Shown piece after piece: positions 27,351 through 37,621 of a stretch of DNA of 64,000 bases. The DNA lies in contig JBGSJV010000103.1 of assembly GCA_041741535.1 (NCBI GenBank), positions 1-64,000 of the forward strand, given 5' to 3'. Every line of letters begins with the position of its first letter. Positions within the stretch are counted from its first letter, which is position 1. The position numbers were made by a program, and so were the translations under genes. The notes under the pieces were generated by a model, which worked only from the letters and a program-made list of their open reading frames with translations, searched no databases and had not been told where the DNA came from. The DNA is from M30B19 sp041741535 (GTDB lineage Bacteria > Planctomycetota > Planctomycetia > Pirellulales > Pirellulaceae).

Positions 27351-28502
27351 ATGTGGGTTGCCCGCGACTTCCCACAATCCACGCCTCGCGGTACGATCAT
27401 GGCGCTGCTTCACGGTCCCCGGACGTACAACTTCATGTTTATCGATTGTTTTGCTTGGTTGGCCCAGATCGAATTCTTCGGTGGGCAGGAATTTGCGACC
27501 TCGGATTTGGCGGTGGTCGGATTGTTGCTGGTTCTGGAAGGCGTCTTGTCGATCGACAACGCCCTTGTCTTGGGTTTATTGGCCAAACGACTGCCACCCT
27601 CCCAGAGAAAACGGGCATTATCGTACGGATTGATTGGTGCGTTTGTCTTCCGTTTCTTGGCCATTGCGACGGCAACGTTCTTGCTCCAATGGACTTGGGT
27701 CAAATTGTTGGGTGGCGGCTACTTGCTGTACATTTCGCTCAAGCATTTGCTTTTTGAATCCCACGAAGAAGAGCCGGACCAGATCAACCTGGATGAGCAG
27801 GGAGATCCAATCCTTGTCGTGGCCGAAACTGGCAAGCCGATCTCGGCGGAGCGCGAATTGGTTGAAATCGCCGAGCGAGTTCCGTTTCCATTGGCGGACG
27901 GCGAAGGATCGGTGCTCGAAAATACTTCACAACAAAGCGCAGTATCTCCGGGTACAACGCCGAGCCCCGTCCTCAACATGCGTAAGTTTTGGTGGACGGT
28001 GGTTGTGATCGAAATGACCGATATCGCCTTTGCGGTCGACTCGATTGTCGCGGCGATTGGTGTCGTGGGCAGTCCTCCGCCCGGAACCCCGGCGTCGGCG
28101 CCGCACCCCAAGCTCTGGGTCGTGATTCTAGGCGGTTTTCTTGGCGTGGTGTTGATGCGATTTGCTGCAGCGCTGTTTATCAAACTTTTGGACCGGTTTC
28201 CGCGCTTTGAGACGGCAGCGTATCTGTTGGTTAGTATTATCGGTCTCAAGTTATTGGCGGATTGGGGACTGAACAGTGATTGGTCCAGTTATGGATGGAC
28301 GGGCAATGTCGAATGGGCAAAAGCTTATTTGAGTTGGCTGAAGGAAAATTGGATCTTCGCGCTACCACCCGAGAGTCACGAACATCCGCACTTGATCGAT
28401 TTCCACGACTTGCGCCGACCCGAGTGCATCCTATTCTGGCTTTCAATGGTTCTAGCGTTTTGTGTAGGTTTCCTACCCAAACGATCCGCACCGAAACATT
28501 GA
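27351..28502 (+). CDS. TerC-family integral membrane protein
   Basis: About 383 residues if the ATG at 27351 is used; ATGs at 27399 and 27435 are also possible, the last giving MFIDCFAWLAQIEFFGG. The hydrophobic helices with LLLVLEGVLSIDNALVLGLL and VIEMTDIAFAVDSIVAAIG carry the paired acidic residues of TerC proteins, which are implicated in metal-ion (manganese) export. A charged, acidic loop of about 90 residues separates the two halves (HEEEPDQINLDEQG). The gene is bracketed by repeat clusters on both sides. Confidence 0.88.
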   Translation: MWVARDFPQSTPRGTIMALLHGPRTYNFMFIDCFAWLAQIEFFGGQEFATSDLAVVGLLLVLEGVLSIDNALVLGLLAKRLPPSQRKRALSYGLIGAFVFRFLAIATATFLLQWTWVKLLGGGYLLYISLKHLLFESHEEEPDQINLDEQGDPILVVAETGKPISAERELVEIAERVPFPLADGEGSVLENTSQQSAVSPGTTPSPVLNMRKFWWTVVVIEMTDIAFAVDSIVAAIGVVGSPPPGTPASAPHPKLWVVILGGFLGVVLMRFAAALFIKLLDRFPRFETAAYLLVSIIGLKLLADWGLNSDWSSYGWTGNVEWAKAYLSWLKENWIFALPPESHEHPHLIDFHDLRRPECILFWLSMVLAFCVGFLPKRSAPKH

Positions 28503-28510
28503 CCGACACA

Positions 28511-28684
28511 CTAGAGCGAGCGCCCCGATCGCTCCGTTTGCAAAACATAGTAGAGCGAGCGCCCCGATCGCTCCGTCCCGCAGATCATAGTAGAGCCAGC
28601 GCCCCGATCGCTCCATCCGCAGATCATAGTAGAGCGAGCGCCCCGATCGCTCCATCTGCACGACATATAAAAGCGAGCGCTCCG
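28511..28684 (+). repeat. GAGCGA/TCGCTC repeat family, array of five
   Basis: Copies at 28511-28535, 28547-28574, 28587-28614, 28626-28653 and a degenerate one near 28667-28684. The middle copies are spaced 39-40 bp with 11-13 bp between them. The array starts 9 bp after the TerC stop and lies between convergent genes. The gaps are too short and too similar for a CRISPR array. Confidence 0.9.
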
Positions 28685-28830
28685 TTAGCAAGTCGACACG
28701 ACAGCATCGGAGACATTCTCGAAGCGTCGCCTGATTCATGTTCCTGTTTTGTTAGCCGCAAAGTCAAGCTCCACTGCAAGACCAAACGAAGACCGGAATA
28801 TTGCCGCAACTTCGGTCCTTGGTGTGAACA

Positions 28831-31800
28831 TCACTTGACTCCGTTTGCTTTGCGTCTCGCAGTCACCACACCCACGCCGAAGTCTGCTGAATCCAGGAAA
28901 TTCCCTTCCGTGTTGTCGGGGCCGTTTCCGCCTGTCGCATGAATCGCTGTGTAGGCGAAACGAACCTTGTGCCCGATCGCTTTGATCGAAGGTTCTGAGG
29001 TACTGTCATACACCGTCCAGGCATTCGCTCCAGTGGTGTACTCTTTGACAAATAGTTCCTGGTCGTCGTCGCCGCCCTCGGCATTGTCAGCACCCAGATC
29101 GGTGATGGTTAGTTTGAGTGTGTCCTTACCGTTGCGACCACGATGAGCGAACGAGAACTCGATCACGCCGTCTTGAGCGATATCGGCCTGATCCTGATAC
29201 AGAGTCCCCTCTTCTCTTGCGTTGAGTTCCACAAACTGATCGCCTTCATAGGCGTCAACGCCAAGAAAGTCGGTTGACCAGATTTCGAACTGATCGCTTG
29301 TGGTTTTCCATCCGGGTATCCTTGTGCGGAATTCAAAAGCTCCTTTTCGAATGCGAGGTTCTTCGAAGCCGGGATTGGCCGATTCGTAGCCACGTGGGAG
29401 CTTGAGTGATTCCCTGACAACCAGAGCAAGATGACGCTCAAGGGCAGTTTCTTCTTCCTCAAACTGCGATTTCAGTTCTTGAAACGACGACTGCAGGTCA
29501 TCGTACAATGATGCATTGTCAGGCTTGTACTTCATCAGCCATGCATAATGGAACATCGCTGCGTACCAGTTCTTCGCCGTGGTGGCTGCTGTTGCCTGCT
29601 CTTGATGCCACTCTGGCTGAAACCGGGATTTCGCAGCCCGGTAGGCTTTTTCATGGGGTGTGTTTCGGTACTCTCGGTCGACCAGCAGAACGTGATTGAA
29701 CTCGCTGGTAACAAACCATCGGCCATCTGTTGAAACTTGTTTTTGCTCGGCTGGCGGTTCCCATTTTGCGTTCGCCTCAGGCAAGCTGGTCGCCACGTTC
29801 CAGACGATTCGTTCGCTCGGTGATTCGGAAAAGATCCATTTGCCATCGTGGCTGAACGTCACCGTGTCGACAGAGTTCGTATGACCTGCAAGATGGGTCA
29901 CTTCCAGATCGTGCCTTGTGGGCCACAGATGGATGTGATGGTCGATGCAGGCTGCTGCCATTGTTTCGCTATCGGGCGCGAAAGCGACGCGAAGTACTTC
30001 GACGTTTTTTCGGCTGAGCGTAGCTAATTCCCGAGCGTTTTTGATATCCCACAGCTTCAGCATTCGGTCCAAACTGACGGTTGCCAGCCGCATACCATTC
30101 GGACTGAATGCAAGCCACCCAACCCCCGTCATGTGACCATTGAGCGACGTTAACTCGCGCCCCGACTGTGCATCCCACAACTTGACCGAATGATCGTTGG
30201 AGGCTGACGCAAGAAGCGTACCGTCCGGGCTAAACGCAACGCAACCGACGATGTGTTGATGGCCGCTGAGAATCAGGAGCTCCGTACCGGATTTCGCGTC
30301 CCACAGCCGCGCGGTGCCATCGTTGCTCCCCGAGGCGATGCGGGAACCGTCCGGGCTGAACGTAACGCAGGAAACCGCTTCGGTGTGACCGTTGATTGTC
30401 AGCTGTTCTCGGCCTGTCTCTACATCCCATACCTTTATGGACTTGTCGGAACTTCCCGAAACAAGCCGCGTGCCATTGGGACTGAAAGCGACGCTGCGAA
30501 CTTCATCGGCATGCCCGGTGACGACCCTCGTTTCCTGACCGGTCCCAGTATCCCAAAGGCGAATCGTTTTATCGGAGCTTCCCGAGGCTAGGCGTGTGCC
30601 GTCTGGACTGAAGACGACGCTGCGAACCCAGTGCTCATGACCTGTGAGCGTCAGGACTTCTTGGCCCTTGACTGGGTCCCACAGCTTGATGGTCTTGTCA
30701 AAGCTGGCTGATGCGAGCCGGTTGCCTCGGGGATTGAATGCCAAGCTGTCGATAAACAGCGTGTGTCCGCGGAGCGTTTTGGCCGGATCAAAAGATCGCG
30801 CATCCCATCGTTTCACGGTGAAATCATGGCTCCCGGATGCCAGGGATGACCCGTCGGGACTGAAGGCGACACTCATGCAGCGCTGCGAATGACCGGTGAA
30901 GGTCGCGATCTCCTGACCAGATCGGGCGTCCCACAGCTTGACCAGCTTGTCGTCGCCGCAGGACGCCAGTCGCGTGCCGTCGGGACTGAACTGCAAGCTG
31001 TGAATCCAAGTTGCGTGAGCAACAAACTTGTTGATTTCACGTCCAGAAGTAGCATCCCACAGTATGATGTTGTCGTTGCTTCCCGCTGCGATCCGAGTGC
31101 CGTCGGGACTGAAGGCGATACCCATTGAAAATCCGCGTGGTTCCAGCATGCGAATCTGTTCGACGGATTGTGGATCGCTCACGTTCCACAATAGGATCTT
31201 GTTGTCGCGGGCGGTGGAGACCAGCCGACCGCCGTCGGGACTGAAGGCGATCCCCATGAGTTCACCGTCGTTCCCCCGAATCCAACCGACCCTTCCCGAT
31301 TGGAGATCCCAAAGCCTGATCTGATGATCATCGCTCCCGGACGCAAGAACCTGACCGTCGGGCCGGAAGACGACGCTTCGGACAGACGTCGCATGCTCAT
31401 GAATCACCTGAAGTTCCTGACTTGTCCGAGCGTCCCAGAGTCTGATCGTGCTGTCGTCGCTGCCGGAGACAAGCTTCGATCCGTCGGGGCTGTATGCGAC
31501 AGTGCCCACGGCGGCGGTGTGTCCAGTCAAAGTGGCGACTTCTTCACCCGTTTGCGCGTCCCAGATTCTGATGGTTTTGTCAGTACCTGCGGATGCGATC
31601 CGTGTGCCATCGGGACTGAAGACCACACAGTTCACTTGGTTCAGATGGCCGTAGCAGGTCATGTCGCTGCCCTGAAAACGACGATTGCAGAAATTCCATT
31701 CGATGTTGTCGCGGTACTCGTGCGGAATCTCCTGTAGCAGCTTACGAGCGTCGCCAGCCCTGTTGGTTTCCCATCTGGCGTTGGCGAGTTGAAAGTTGGC

Positions 31801-33402
31801 CGCCGCTTCGGCATGGCGAGAACGTTGCGATTCGGCAGTCGCGCGACTTTCCGCATCAATGGCGTTGGCGCGTTCTTGTTTCGCTTCATCGGTTTTCTTT
31901 TCAGCGACGATCCGCTGGTTGTCCGCCTCAATTGCTTTTTGACTCGCGTGAATTAACCCGTAGGTTGTTCCGGCAATACCGGCAATCAACACGACCCCTA
32001 TCGCAAACATGGCTGCGACCAGTCCGCGATTTCGTCGGGCGAACTTCTGAACTTGATACCACGTCGACGGTGGCCGTGCCGTTACGGTTTCGCCAGTCAG
32101 GTAATTGGACAGGTCCTGGCCCAAATCGTTCGCGGTTTGATATCTGCGATTGGGATCCTTCTCCAGAGCCTTCATCACGACCCAGTCGAGTTCCCCGCGC
32201 AGAAGTTGTTGCAGTCTGGCGGGATGCAGCCTTCGCAGTTCGCTGACTGCCGAATTCAACTCGTTGGATGACGAACTCAAGCGGTTGCTGGGACGAGGCG
32301 GGTCTTCCTCTCGGATGATCTGGAGAACCTTCAGCAGCGCGATTTTCCCGAGCGTTTCCTTATCAACAGGAGTCGAGCCCGTCAGGAGTTCATAAAGCAT
32401 AACGCCGAGCGAATAGACGTCCGTCCGAGTGTCAACATCCTCAGCATCCGGCCCCTTCAGTTCCGCCTGCTCCGGCGACATGTACTGAACCGTCCCGACG
32501 ACCTTGCCGAACTCCGTCTGCATTGTCATGTCGGTCAGCATCATGTTCTGCTCGACGGCTTTCGCCAGACCAAAGTCGATGACCTTGGGAACCGCTTCTC
32601 CGTCAATGACCGTGACGAGAACGTTTGACGGCTTCAGATCGCGATGAATGATTCCCTTCTGATGAGCGTGCTGAACGGCTTTGCAAACCGGGACGAACAG
32701 CTTCAGGCGGTCGTCGATACTCAGCTTGTTATCGTCGCAGTATTGAGTGATCGAAATTCCATCGACCAGTTCCATCACAAAGTACGGACGAAAGTCCTCC
32801 GTCGTGCCGGCATCAAACACGCGCGCGATGTTGGGATGATCCATCATCGCGAGTGCTTGTTTCTCGGCGTTGAACCGGGCGAGCACATCCTGCGAGTTCA
32901 GCTCCGACTTGATGAGCTTGAGGGCCACCCGACGTTTCACCGGTTGGTCTTGTTCGGCTAACCAGACAACTCCCATCCCGCCACGGCCGAGTTCTTCAAT
33001 CAGACGAAAGTTAGCCAGGACGGGTGGAACGTTGACCGGTAGCGAAATCGTACCTATGCCGGGGAAGTGCGTCGTAGCATCGCGAGCGAACACCCCGGCG
33101 ATGATCCCGGTCCGGTCCGGGAATCGCTGAATGTACTCGTCTTGCTGAGGTACATCTCCCTTCTTTGTGCGATATTCAACTTCCATCGTCAGCAGTTCCG
33201 CCAGCAGTCCGTCGCGAACGGCCTCTGGAAGTTCGGTCAAAAAATTCTCAATGCGCGGAGCGGAGCCCTTCAGCAACTCTTGGTCGAAACGGTCACAAAG
33301 AGCGTCGATCGCAGTAAGTTGCTGATTTGTCAGCGCCTCGTAGGCCGGATTTTTGAATGAGGAGTTGTCCATGGGATTCGATACGGAAAAGTGCTTCGTC
33401 AC
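28831..33402 (-). CDS. Ser/Thr kinase with 15 WD40 repeats and a C-terminal adhesin-like domain
   Basis: 1523 residues from GTG 33402; ATG at 33372 (residue 11) is an alternative. Kinase domain about 133-420: GRGGMG, Lys162, HRDLKPSN (253-260), IDFGLA (275-280). One membrane helix near 465-488, then a coiled coil. Fifteen WD40 units (about 585-1190) of the form GH..V..VAFSPDG..LASGS.D.TI.LWD could form two propellers. The last about 170 residues (GFEEPRIRKGAFEF...IPGWKTTS, FVELNAREEGTLYQD, FSFHRGRNG-type core) match a DUF642-like domain found three times in the secreted protein at 37.6-41.0 kb. The ECF sigma gene lies 64 bp upstream on the same strand. Confidence 0.93.
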   Translation of the reverse strand: MTKHFSVSNPMDNSSFKNPAYEALTNQQLTAIDALCDRFDQELLKGSAPRIENFLTELPEAVRDGLLAELLTMEVEYRTKKGDVPQQDEYIQRFPDRTGIIAGVFARDATTHFPGIGTISLPVNVPPVLANFRLIEELGRGGMGVVWLAEQDQPVKRRVALKLIKSELNSQDVLARFNAEKQALAMMDHPNIARVFDAGTTEDFRPYFVMELVDGISITQYCDDNKLSIDDRLKLFVPVCKAVQHAHQKGIIHRDLKPSNVLVTVIDGEAVPKVIDFGLAKAVEQNMMLTDMTMQTEFGKVVGTVQYMSPEQAELKGPDAEDVDTRTDVYSLGVMLYELLTGSTPVDKETLGKIALLKVLQIIREEDPPRPSNRLSSSSNELNSAVSELRRLHPARLQQLLRGELDWVVMKALEKDPNRRYQTANDLGQDLSNYLTGETVTARPPSTWYQVQKFARRNRGLVAAMFAIGVVLIAGIAGTTYGLIHASQKAIEADNQRIVAEKKTDEAKQERANAIDAESRATAESQRSRHAEAAANFQLANARWETNRAGDARKLLQEIPHEYRDNIEWNFCNRRFQGSDMTCYGHLNQVNCVVFSPDGTRIASAGTDKTIRIWDAQTGEEVATLTGHTAAVGTVAYSPDGSKLVSGSDDSTIRLWDARTSQELQVIHEHATSVRSVVFRPDGQVLASGSDDHQIRLWDLQSGRVGWIRGNDGELMGIAFSPDGGRLVSTARDNKILLWNVSDPQSVEQIRMLEPRGFSMGIAFSPDGTRIAAGSNDNIILWDATSGREINKFVAHATWIHSLQFSPDGTRLASCGDDKLVKLWDARSGQEIATFTGHSQRCMSVAFSPDGSSLASGSHDFTVKRWDARSFDPAKTLRGHTLFIDSLAFNPRGNRLASASFDKTIKLWDPVKGQEVLTLTGHEHWVRSVVFSPDGTRLASGSSDKTIRLWDTGTGQETRVVTGHADEVRSVAFSPNGTRLVSGSSDKSIKVWDVETGREQLTINGHTEAVSCVTFSPDGSRIASGSNDGTARLWDAKSGTELLILSGHQHIVGCVAFSPDGTLLASASNDHSVKLWDAQSGRELTSLNGHMTGVGWLAFSPNGMRLATVSLDRMLKLWDIKNARELATLSRKNVEVLRVAFAPDSETMAAACIDHHIHLWPTRHDLEVTHLAGHTNSVDTVTFSHDGKWIFSESPSERIVWNVATSLPEANAKWEPPAEQKQVSTDGRWFVTSEFNHVLLVDREYRNTPHEKAYRAAKSRFQPEWHQEQATAATTAKNWYAAMFHYAWLMKYKPDNASLYDDLQSSFQELKSQFEEEETALERHLALVVRESLKLPRGYESANPGFEEPRIRKGAFEFRTRIPGWKTTSDQFEIWSTDFLGVDAYEGDQFVELNAREEGTLYQDQADIAQDGVIEFSFAHRGRNGKDTLKLTITDLGADNAEGGDDDQELFVKEYTTGANAWTVYDSTSEPSIKAIGHKVRFAYTAIHATGGNGPDNTEGNFLDSADFGVGVVTARRKANGVK

Positions 33403-33466
33403 TCCTCTATGGTCAAACAGTCAGAAACACCGACACAAGTCGGCTGCGGCTAATGTTTGCCCGTGA

Positions 33467-34072
33467 CTAACGCTCCCCATCATGTAGACCCGCCTCCGTC
33501 CAAATTCGACGGATTCGTTCTAGCTTTCGCTCGATGGTCCGTTGCGTGCAGTTCAGTTCGCTGGCAACTTCGCCGTTCGTGGACCCCTGAAACTTGAGCA
33601 ACACGATCTGCTTCAGAGTTTCGTCCGGGATCGCGTCGAGCAATTGAGCACAGCTTTCTGCGACTTCGGCCAACTGATCGGGTGGCGGCTGTTTGGAACC
33701 GACCCCGTTGATCCCCTCCTCACCAAGCTGGGCAAAACCAGATTCACCACTTACGATTCCGCCGCCACGTTTTTGACGGTGGGCATGCCGCAATTGGGCG
33801 GAGATTTTCCGCGACGTGATCACGGCCAACAGACCCCACAACGCATTGCGATCTTTCGCTTCCAGTCGGCCATCGGAAATCCCACGACAAAGACTGTGGA
33901 ACGCACTGTTCGCGGCGTCGTTCTCATCGTACCGGCGACGGAGTTGCGGGTCGAGTTTTTGGCGCGCGAACTCGTGGACCCGTGTGGAAACATGTTCCCA
34001 CAGTTCTCTGGCTGCCTGTTCATTGCCATCGGCAAGTTGGTCAATCCAGCCCGTGATGGATTGGTTTTCCAT
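33467..34072 (-). CDS. ECF-type RNA polymerase sigma factor
   Basis: 201 residues, planctomycete-type ECF sigma factor. Region 2: YDENDAANSAFHSLCRGISD and LWGLLAVITSRKISAQLRH (about 48-95). Region 4: ETLKQIVLLKFQGSTNGEVA and LNCTQRTIERKLERIRRIW (about 155-195). It is followed by the WD40 kinase gene, the second sigma/kinase pair in this window. Likely targets are nearby secreted-protein genes, but no promoter motif was identified. Confidence 0.9.
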   Translation of the reverse strand: MENQSITGWIDQLADGNEQAARELWEHVSTRVHEFARQKLDPQLRRRYDENDAANSAFHSLCRGISDGRLEAKDRNALWGLLAVITSRKISAQLRHAHRQKRGGGIVSGESGFAQLGEEGINGVGSKQPPPDQLAEVAESCAQLLDAIPDETLKQIVLLKFQGSTNGEVASELNCTQRTIERKLERIRRIWTEAGLHDGER

Positions 34073-34372
34073 AATTCAACGACCCGGAAGTGGACCCCGC
34101 TACGGCCTGATTCTAACACACGACCACCCCCATAGTTTGTCGGATTCTGCCGAAAAATGAAAACAAGCGATGAATTAATGTCAACAAAAGTGGTCACCGT
34201 TCACGCCCAAAGTCGGGAGAGTTGGTTAACCGCGTGGCCAGAGCAAATTTGGCGAATTGCAACTTAGCGAAAAACCACCATTCTTTGCGGCGGCCCGCGA
34301 TTGGGCGTGAGCGATAACTAAAAGAGCCACCCAGTAAAGGTGGCTTAAATTCGTTCGGATGACGCGCGGAGC
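34073..34372. repeat. Intergenic DNA with a dispersed GTTAACCGCGTGG repeat
   Basis: No gene. Positions 34223-34257 match 51385-51419 almost exactly (TTGGTTAACCGCGTGGCCAG...), and similarity continues weakly to a shared GCGGCCCGCG about 70 bp later. A GGTCACCGTTCACG sequence at 34193 resembles the terminal repeats of the insertion at 46.6 kb. Confidence 0.55.
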
Positions 34373-35095
34373 CACCGCCGCCACTTGGCTTGACGCCAGC
34401 GGGGCGGTTACGCGCGCTGATCTTGGGTACTGGACCGCCGCCACTTGGCTTTACGCCAGTGGGGCGAGGATTGACCACTACGCGGAACAACCACCCACTT
34501 GAGTTTTAGAGGCGGTTTCAGAGGCCGTAGGTCCGGGCCGGCTACTGAAACGTTTGCAAGCAGGCCGATCGGGTCTGTTCTTGAGTCCGAACTTCCGAGC
34601 TTGCAAGCGTGACCCGTTGCGGTCTCGGTGGGGTTTGTTTGCTAAACAAGTCCGTCACTTGACCGCTTCCTTTGCGGCGGCTGCGTGCGGCTTAGTGGTG
34701 AATCCTGGGCTCAACCGAGATGAACTCGGTCGGGGCCGGCTCTTGCTCTTCCGGTGGAGTTTGTTTGCTAAACAAGTCCGACACTCGACCGCTTCCTTTG
34801 CGGTGGCTGCGAGCGGCTTCGTGGTGAATCCTGGGCTCAACCGAGATGAACTCGGTTGGGGCCCGGCGCTTGCTCTTCCGTTGTTATTGGATGCCGTACC
34901 GCCGCCACTTGGCTTTACGCCAAAGGGGCGGTTTCGCGCGCTGATCTTGGGTACTTGACCGCCGCCACTTGGCTTTACGCCAGTGGGGCGAGGATTGTCC
35001 ACTACGCGGAACAACAACCCGCACAGGTTTTAGAGGCCGTTGGACCGACTTCGCTTCAGAAACAACTGCAAGTAGGCCGATCGGATTTGTTCTTG
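34373..35095 (+). repeat. Composite palindromic repeat block with 126-bp tandem dimer
   Basis: Two leader modules (about 34403-34572 and 34929-35090) carry the hairpin CCACTTGGC-TTTAC-GCCAGTGG, then TTTTAGAGGCCGT, then GGCCGATCGG. Between them sit two 126-bp units starting at 34633 and 34759, each with hairpin TTGTTT-GCT-AAACAA and hairpin ACCGAG-ATGAA-CTCGGT. 126 bp is 42 codons, so the repeats keep frames open on both strands; these frames are not genes. Confidence 0.85.
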
Positions 35096-35267
35096 CGTAC
35101 GGATCCGAGAGTCGTCTGTCAGCGAAAGAACCGGAAATCTCGAACATTGTTTCAACAGCCTGTCGGACTTTTGCGTCGGTTGAACATTAGGGTTGTAGGT
35201 GATCGTCGGTCTGTCTGGCGGTTGAACACCAATCCGTTTCCTTCGAGTAGTCCGTTGGAGTTCAAGC

Positions 35268-35957
35268 ATGTTGCTTAAGAATTTAAAGTATGTGGTAGTG
35301 TTGTTGGTCTTGGCAAGCAGTTCCGTTGCATCCGCCGGGCTGCTTGTCCCGCCAGGTGTCCTACCAGGTCAACAGTATCGCTTGGTGTTTGTCACGAGCG
35401 GAACTACAAACGCGACCTCAGCGGATATTGCCACCTATAACAATTTCGTGACAGCACAGGCTGGTTTAGTCCCAGGATTAAATGAAACGACCTGGAAGGC
35501 CATCGGATCAACATCCACCGTTTCCGCACGCGATAATACTGGCACAAATCCCACCAATGTGAATCATACCAGCGTCCCCATCTATTTGCTAAACGGGAGT
35601 CAAATAGCCACGGGAAACGCCGATTTATGGGACTTCAATATACTCAATACAATATCGGTTGATCAAACGCTAGCAACAAGAACCGGGCAAGTCTGGACCG
35701 GATCATTTTCTAATGGAACCGTATCCGGCCCCTTTCCATTGGGGTCCACCAACAATTTCGCAAATGCCGGTCAATTGGGTACTTTGAATGTCCACCAATG
35801 GGTCAACTGGGGGGGTGTCTCAGCGACCCAGCAGAAACACATGTACGCACTATCAGGAGTCATCACAGCGGTTCCCGAGCCTAGCTCGCTGCTCTTGGTT
35901 GGCTTGGTTGGCTTAGGCACATGCGGGTGGTCAAGACGTCGAAAATTGAATTCGTAA
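35268..35957 (+). CDS. PEP-CTERM sorting-domain protein
   Basis: 229 residues. N-terminal signal peptide (MLLKNLKYVVVLLVLASSSVASA) and the C-terminal sorting signal: VPEP, a hydrophobic helix (SSLLLVGLVGLGTCGW), then SRRRK. Such proteins are exported and cleaved by an exosortase (none in this window). The middle is rich in Asn, Thr and Gly (TSGTTNATSADIATYNNFV), as in extracellular matrix-type proteins. Isolated between two repeat blocks, so it may have moved with them. Confidence 0.88.
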   Translation: MLLKNLKYVVVLLVLASSSVASAGLLVPPGVLPGQQYRLVFVTSGTTNATSADIATYNNFVTAQAGLVPGLNETTWKAIGSTSTVSARDNTGTNPTNVNHTSVPIYLLNGSQIATGNADLWDFNILNTISVDQTLATRTGQVWTGSFSNGTVSGPFPLGSTNNFANAGQLGTLNVHQWVNWGGVSATQQKHMYALSGVITAVPEPSSLLLVGLVGLGTCGWSRRRKLNS

Positions 35958-36040
35958 GTCCATCCAAGCCAGACTTCACCGTCTTCGTCTTGGTCAATAT
36001 TCACTTCGCATTAGGACACTGGAGAACCTGCGGTCTTAGT

Positions 36041-36170
36041 GGAGTTCGCTTGCTAAACAAGTCACTCACTCGATCGCTTCCCGTGCGGCGGCTGCGTGCG
36101 GCTTAGTGGTGAATCCTGGGCTCAACCGAGATAAACTCGGTTGGGGCCGGTTTTCGTTCTTGCTTTGGTG
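36041..36170 (+). repeat. Single 126-bp palindromic repeat unit
   Basis: One unit with TTGCTAAACAA and hairpin ACCGAG-ATAAA-CTCGGT. It follows the PEP-CTERM gene by 80 bp. The next 380 bp (36171-36559) show no gene and no clear repeat. Confidence 0.8.
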
Positions 36171-36559
36171 GGGTGAAGGTCATCGTCGGCTTGTCTGGAG
36201 GTTGAAGATGGGGATCCTGGTACTTCAGTTTTTGGGAAAAGTGCTGTCCAACAAATAAATCGGAGCTCGCTCAATGGAAATTTTGAAATCGGTATATATT
36301 GCACTCATTCTATTGTTTGAAATACGGCAATGTTGATCGGGAGCGATACTGCCAATATAGCCGTCTATTTTGATTTTATCGTTCGCGGCCCGAAGTCTGC
36401 TGCTCCTAGTGGCACCCGAGCGTCTTTGGACGGTATTTTGAGAATCAATAGTGATGCCGCGAAACACCATCGCCTGGGGTTCTTTAGCCGTCGCTGGATT
36501 TCTTTTATTTCGCAAGGCGACGGCAACGCCGATATCCGCGTGCTCGTTAATGGGGCAGG

Positions 36560-36916
36560 AACTGCGCCGTTCAAAAGGCCGATCGGATTAGTTCTTGGGC
36601 ACACACTTGCGAGCGTAAACCGTTGCGGTCTCGGTGAGGTTTGTTTGCTAAACAAATCTGTCACTCGACCGTCTTTCGCGCGTGGGGTGTCGTTCTAGCT
36701 CCCAAACTTTCGCTCCAACCGGAACAAGCCGGTTGGGGGCGGTTCTTGTTCGTGCTTCGTTACTTGGGTGCCGAGCCGCCGAGCTTGCGCACGCGAACCA
36801 TTGCGGTCTCGGTGAGGTTTCTCGGCTAAACAAATCTGTCACTCGACCGCCTTTCGCGCGTGGGGTGTCGTTCTAGCTACCAAACTTTCGCTCCAACCGG
36901 AACCAGCCCGTTGGGG
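36560..36916 (+). repeat. Variant repeat units with CCGG-type hairpins
   Basis: Leader GGCCGATCGG (36580), then TTGCGGTCTCGGTGAGG and TTTGTTTGCTAAACAAATC, then hairpin CAACCGG-AACAAG-CCGGTTG near 36718; a second unit follows at 36800-36916, interrupted at 36917. The stem sequence differs from the 126-bp units but stays complementary. Confidence 0.75.
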
Positions 36917-37082
36917 CAAAGCTGTGAAGCATTTTTTTTTGGCCAAAACAGGCCCGAATGGGCCGAAACAACCCTAGCCGGTGTGCGCGAGCCACCGGTT
37001 CGAATGGTCTCTCATTCAGAAAAGGCCTGAAAGGCCGACACAAGTGCTGAGCATACGCATTCAAAAATGCTTCACAGCGTTG
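36917..37082. mobile_element. 166-bp MITE-like insertion with terminal inverted repeats
   Basis: The ends are inverted repeats of about 20 bp: CAAAGCTGTGAAGCATTTTT at the left, and the complement of CAACGCTGTGAAGCATTTTT at the right (one mismatch). A 9-bp direct repeat CCGTTGGGG flanks it (36908-36916 and 37083-37091), and the surrounding palindromic repeat reads through perfectly when the insert and one copy are removed. No coding capacity, so it would need a transposase elsewhere. Confidence 0.82.
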
Positions 37083-37410
37083 CCGTTGGGGGCGGTTCTT
37101 GTTCATGCTTCGGTCTTGGGTGCCGAGCCGCCGAGCTTGCGCACGCGAACCATTGCGGTCTCGGTGCAGTTTGTTTGCTAAACAAGTCCGACACTCGACC
37201 GCTTCCTTTGCGGCTGCCGCGTGCGGCTTAGTGGTGAATCCTGGGCTCAACCGAGATGAACTCGGTCGGGGCCGGCGCTTGCTCTTCCGGTCGAGTTTGT
37301 TTGCTAAACAAGTCCGACACTCGACCGCTTCCTTTGCGGCTGCCGCGTGCGGCTTCGTGGTGAATCCTGGGCTCAACCGAGATGAACTCGGTTGGGGCCA
37401 GTGCCGCCGC
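37083..37410 (+). repeat. Rest of variant unit plus 126-bp tandem dimer
   Basis: Two 126-bp units start at 37169 and 37295, nearly identical to each other and to those at 34633/34759 and 44733/44859. Positions 37411-37621 are plain leader DNA before the large secreted-protein gene. Confidence 0.85.
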
Positions 37411-37621
37411 AACACGCACGCGTCTTACCGTCAACTACGATTCCTTCCAGCGTCCGCAGCATAAAAAATGTGACGTTCTGATGGAAATCGCAAAAATTCC
37501 GTAAGCAGCCTGTCGGACCTCCGACTCGGTTGAACATTCCTTTAATGAGGCCCAATGCGTTCTTAGGCATGATTGGGAGCGAACGATCCCCGCCCACATA
37601 CTCAACCCGGAGATAAACTCG

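Noticed and set aside
28511..28684. CRISPR-like array (28-bp repeats, regular 39-40 bp spacing)
   Set aside because: Gaps are only 11-13 bp and similar to each other, no cas genes are nearby, and the same repeat occurs singly and inverted elsewhere.
34554..34958. Protein-coding frames with repeated LFAKQVRHSTASF
   Set aside because: Created by the 126-bp repeat, whose length is a multiple of three; open on both strands, without ribosome site, and recurring at other copies.
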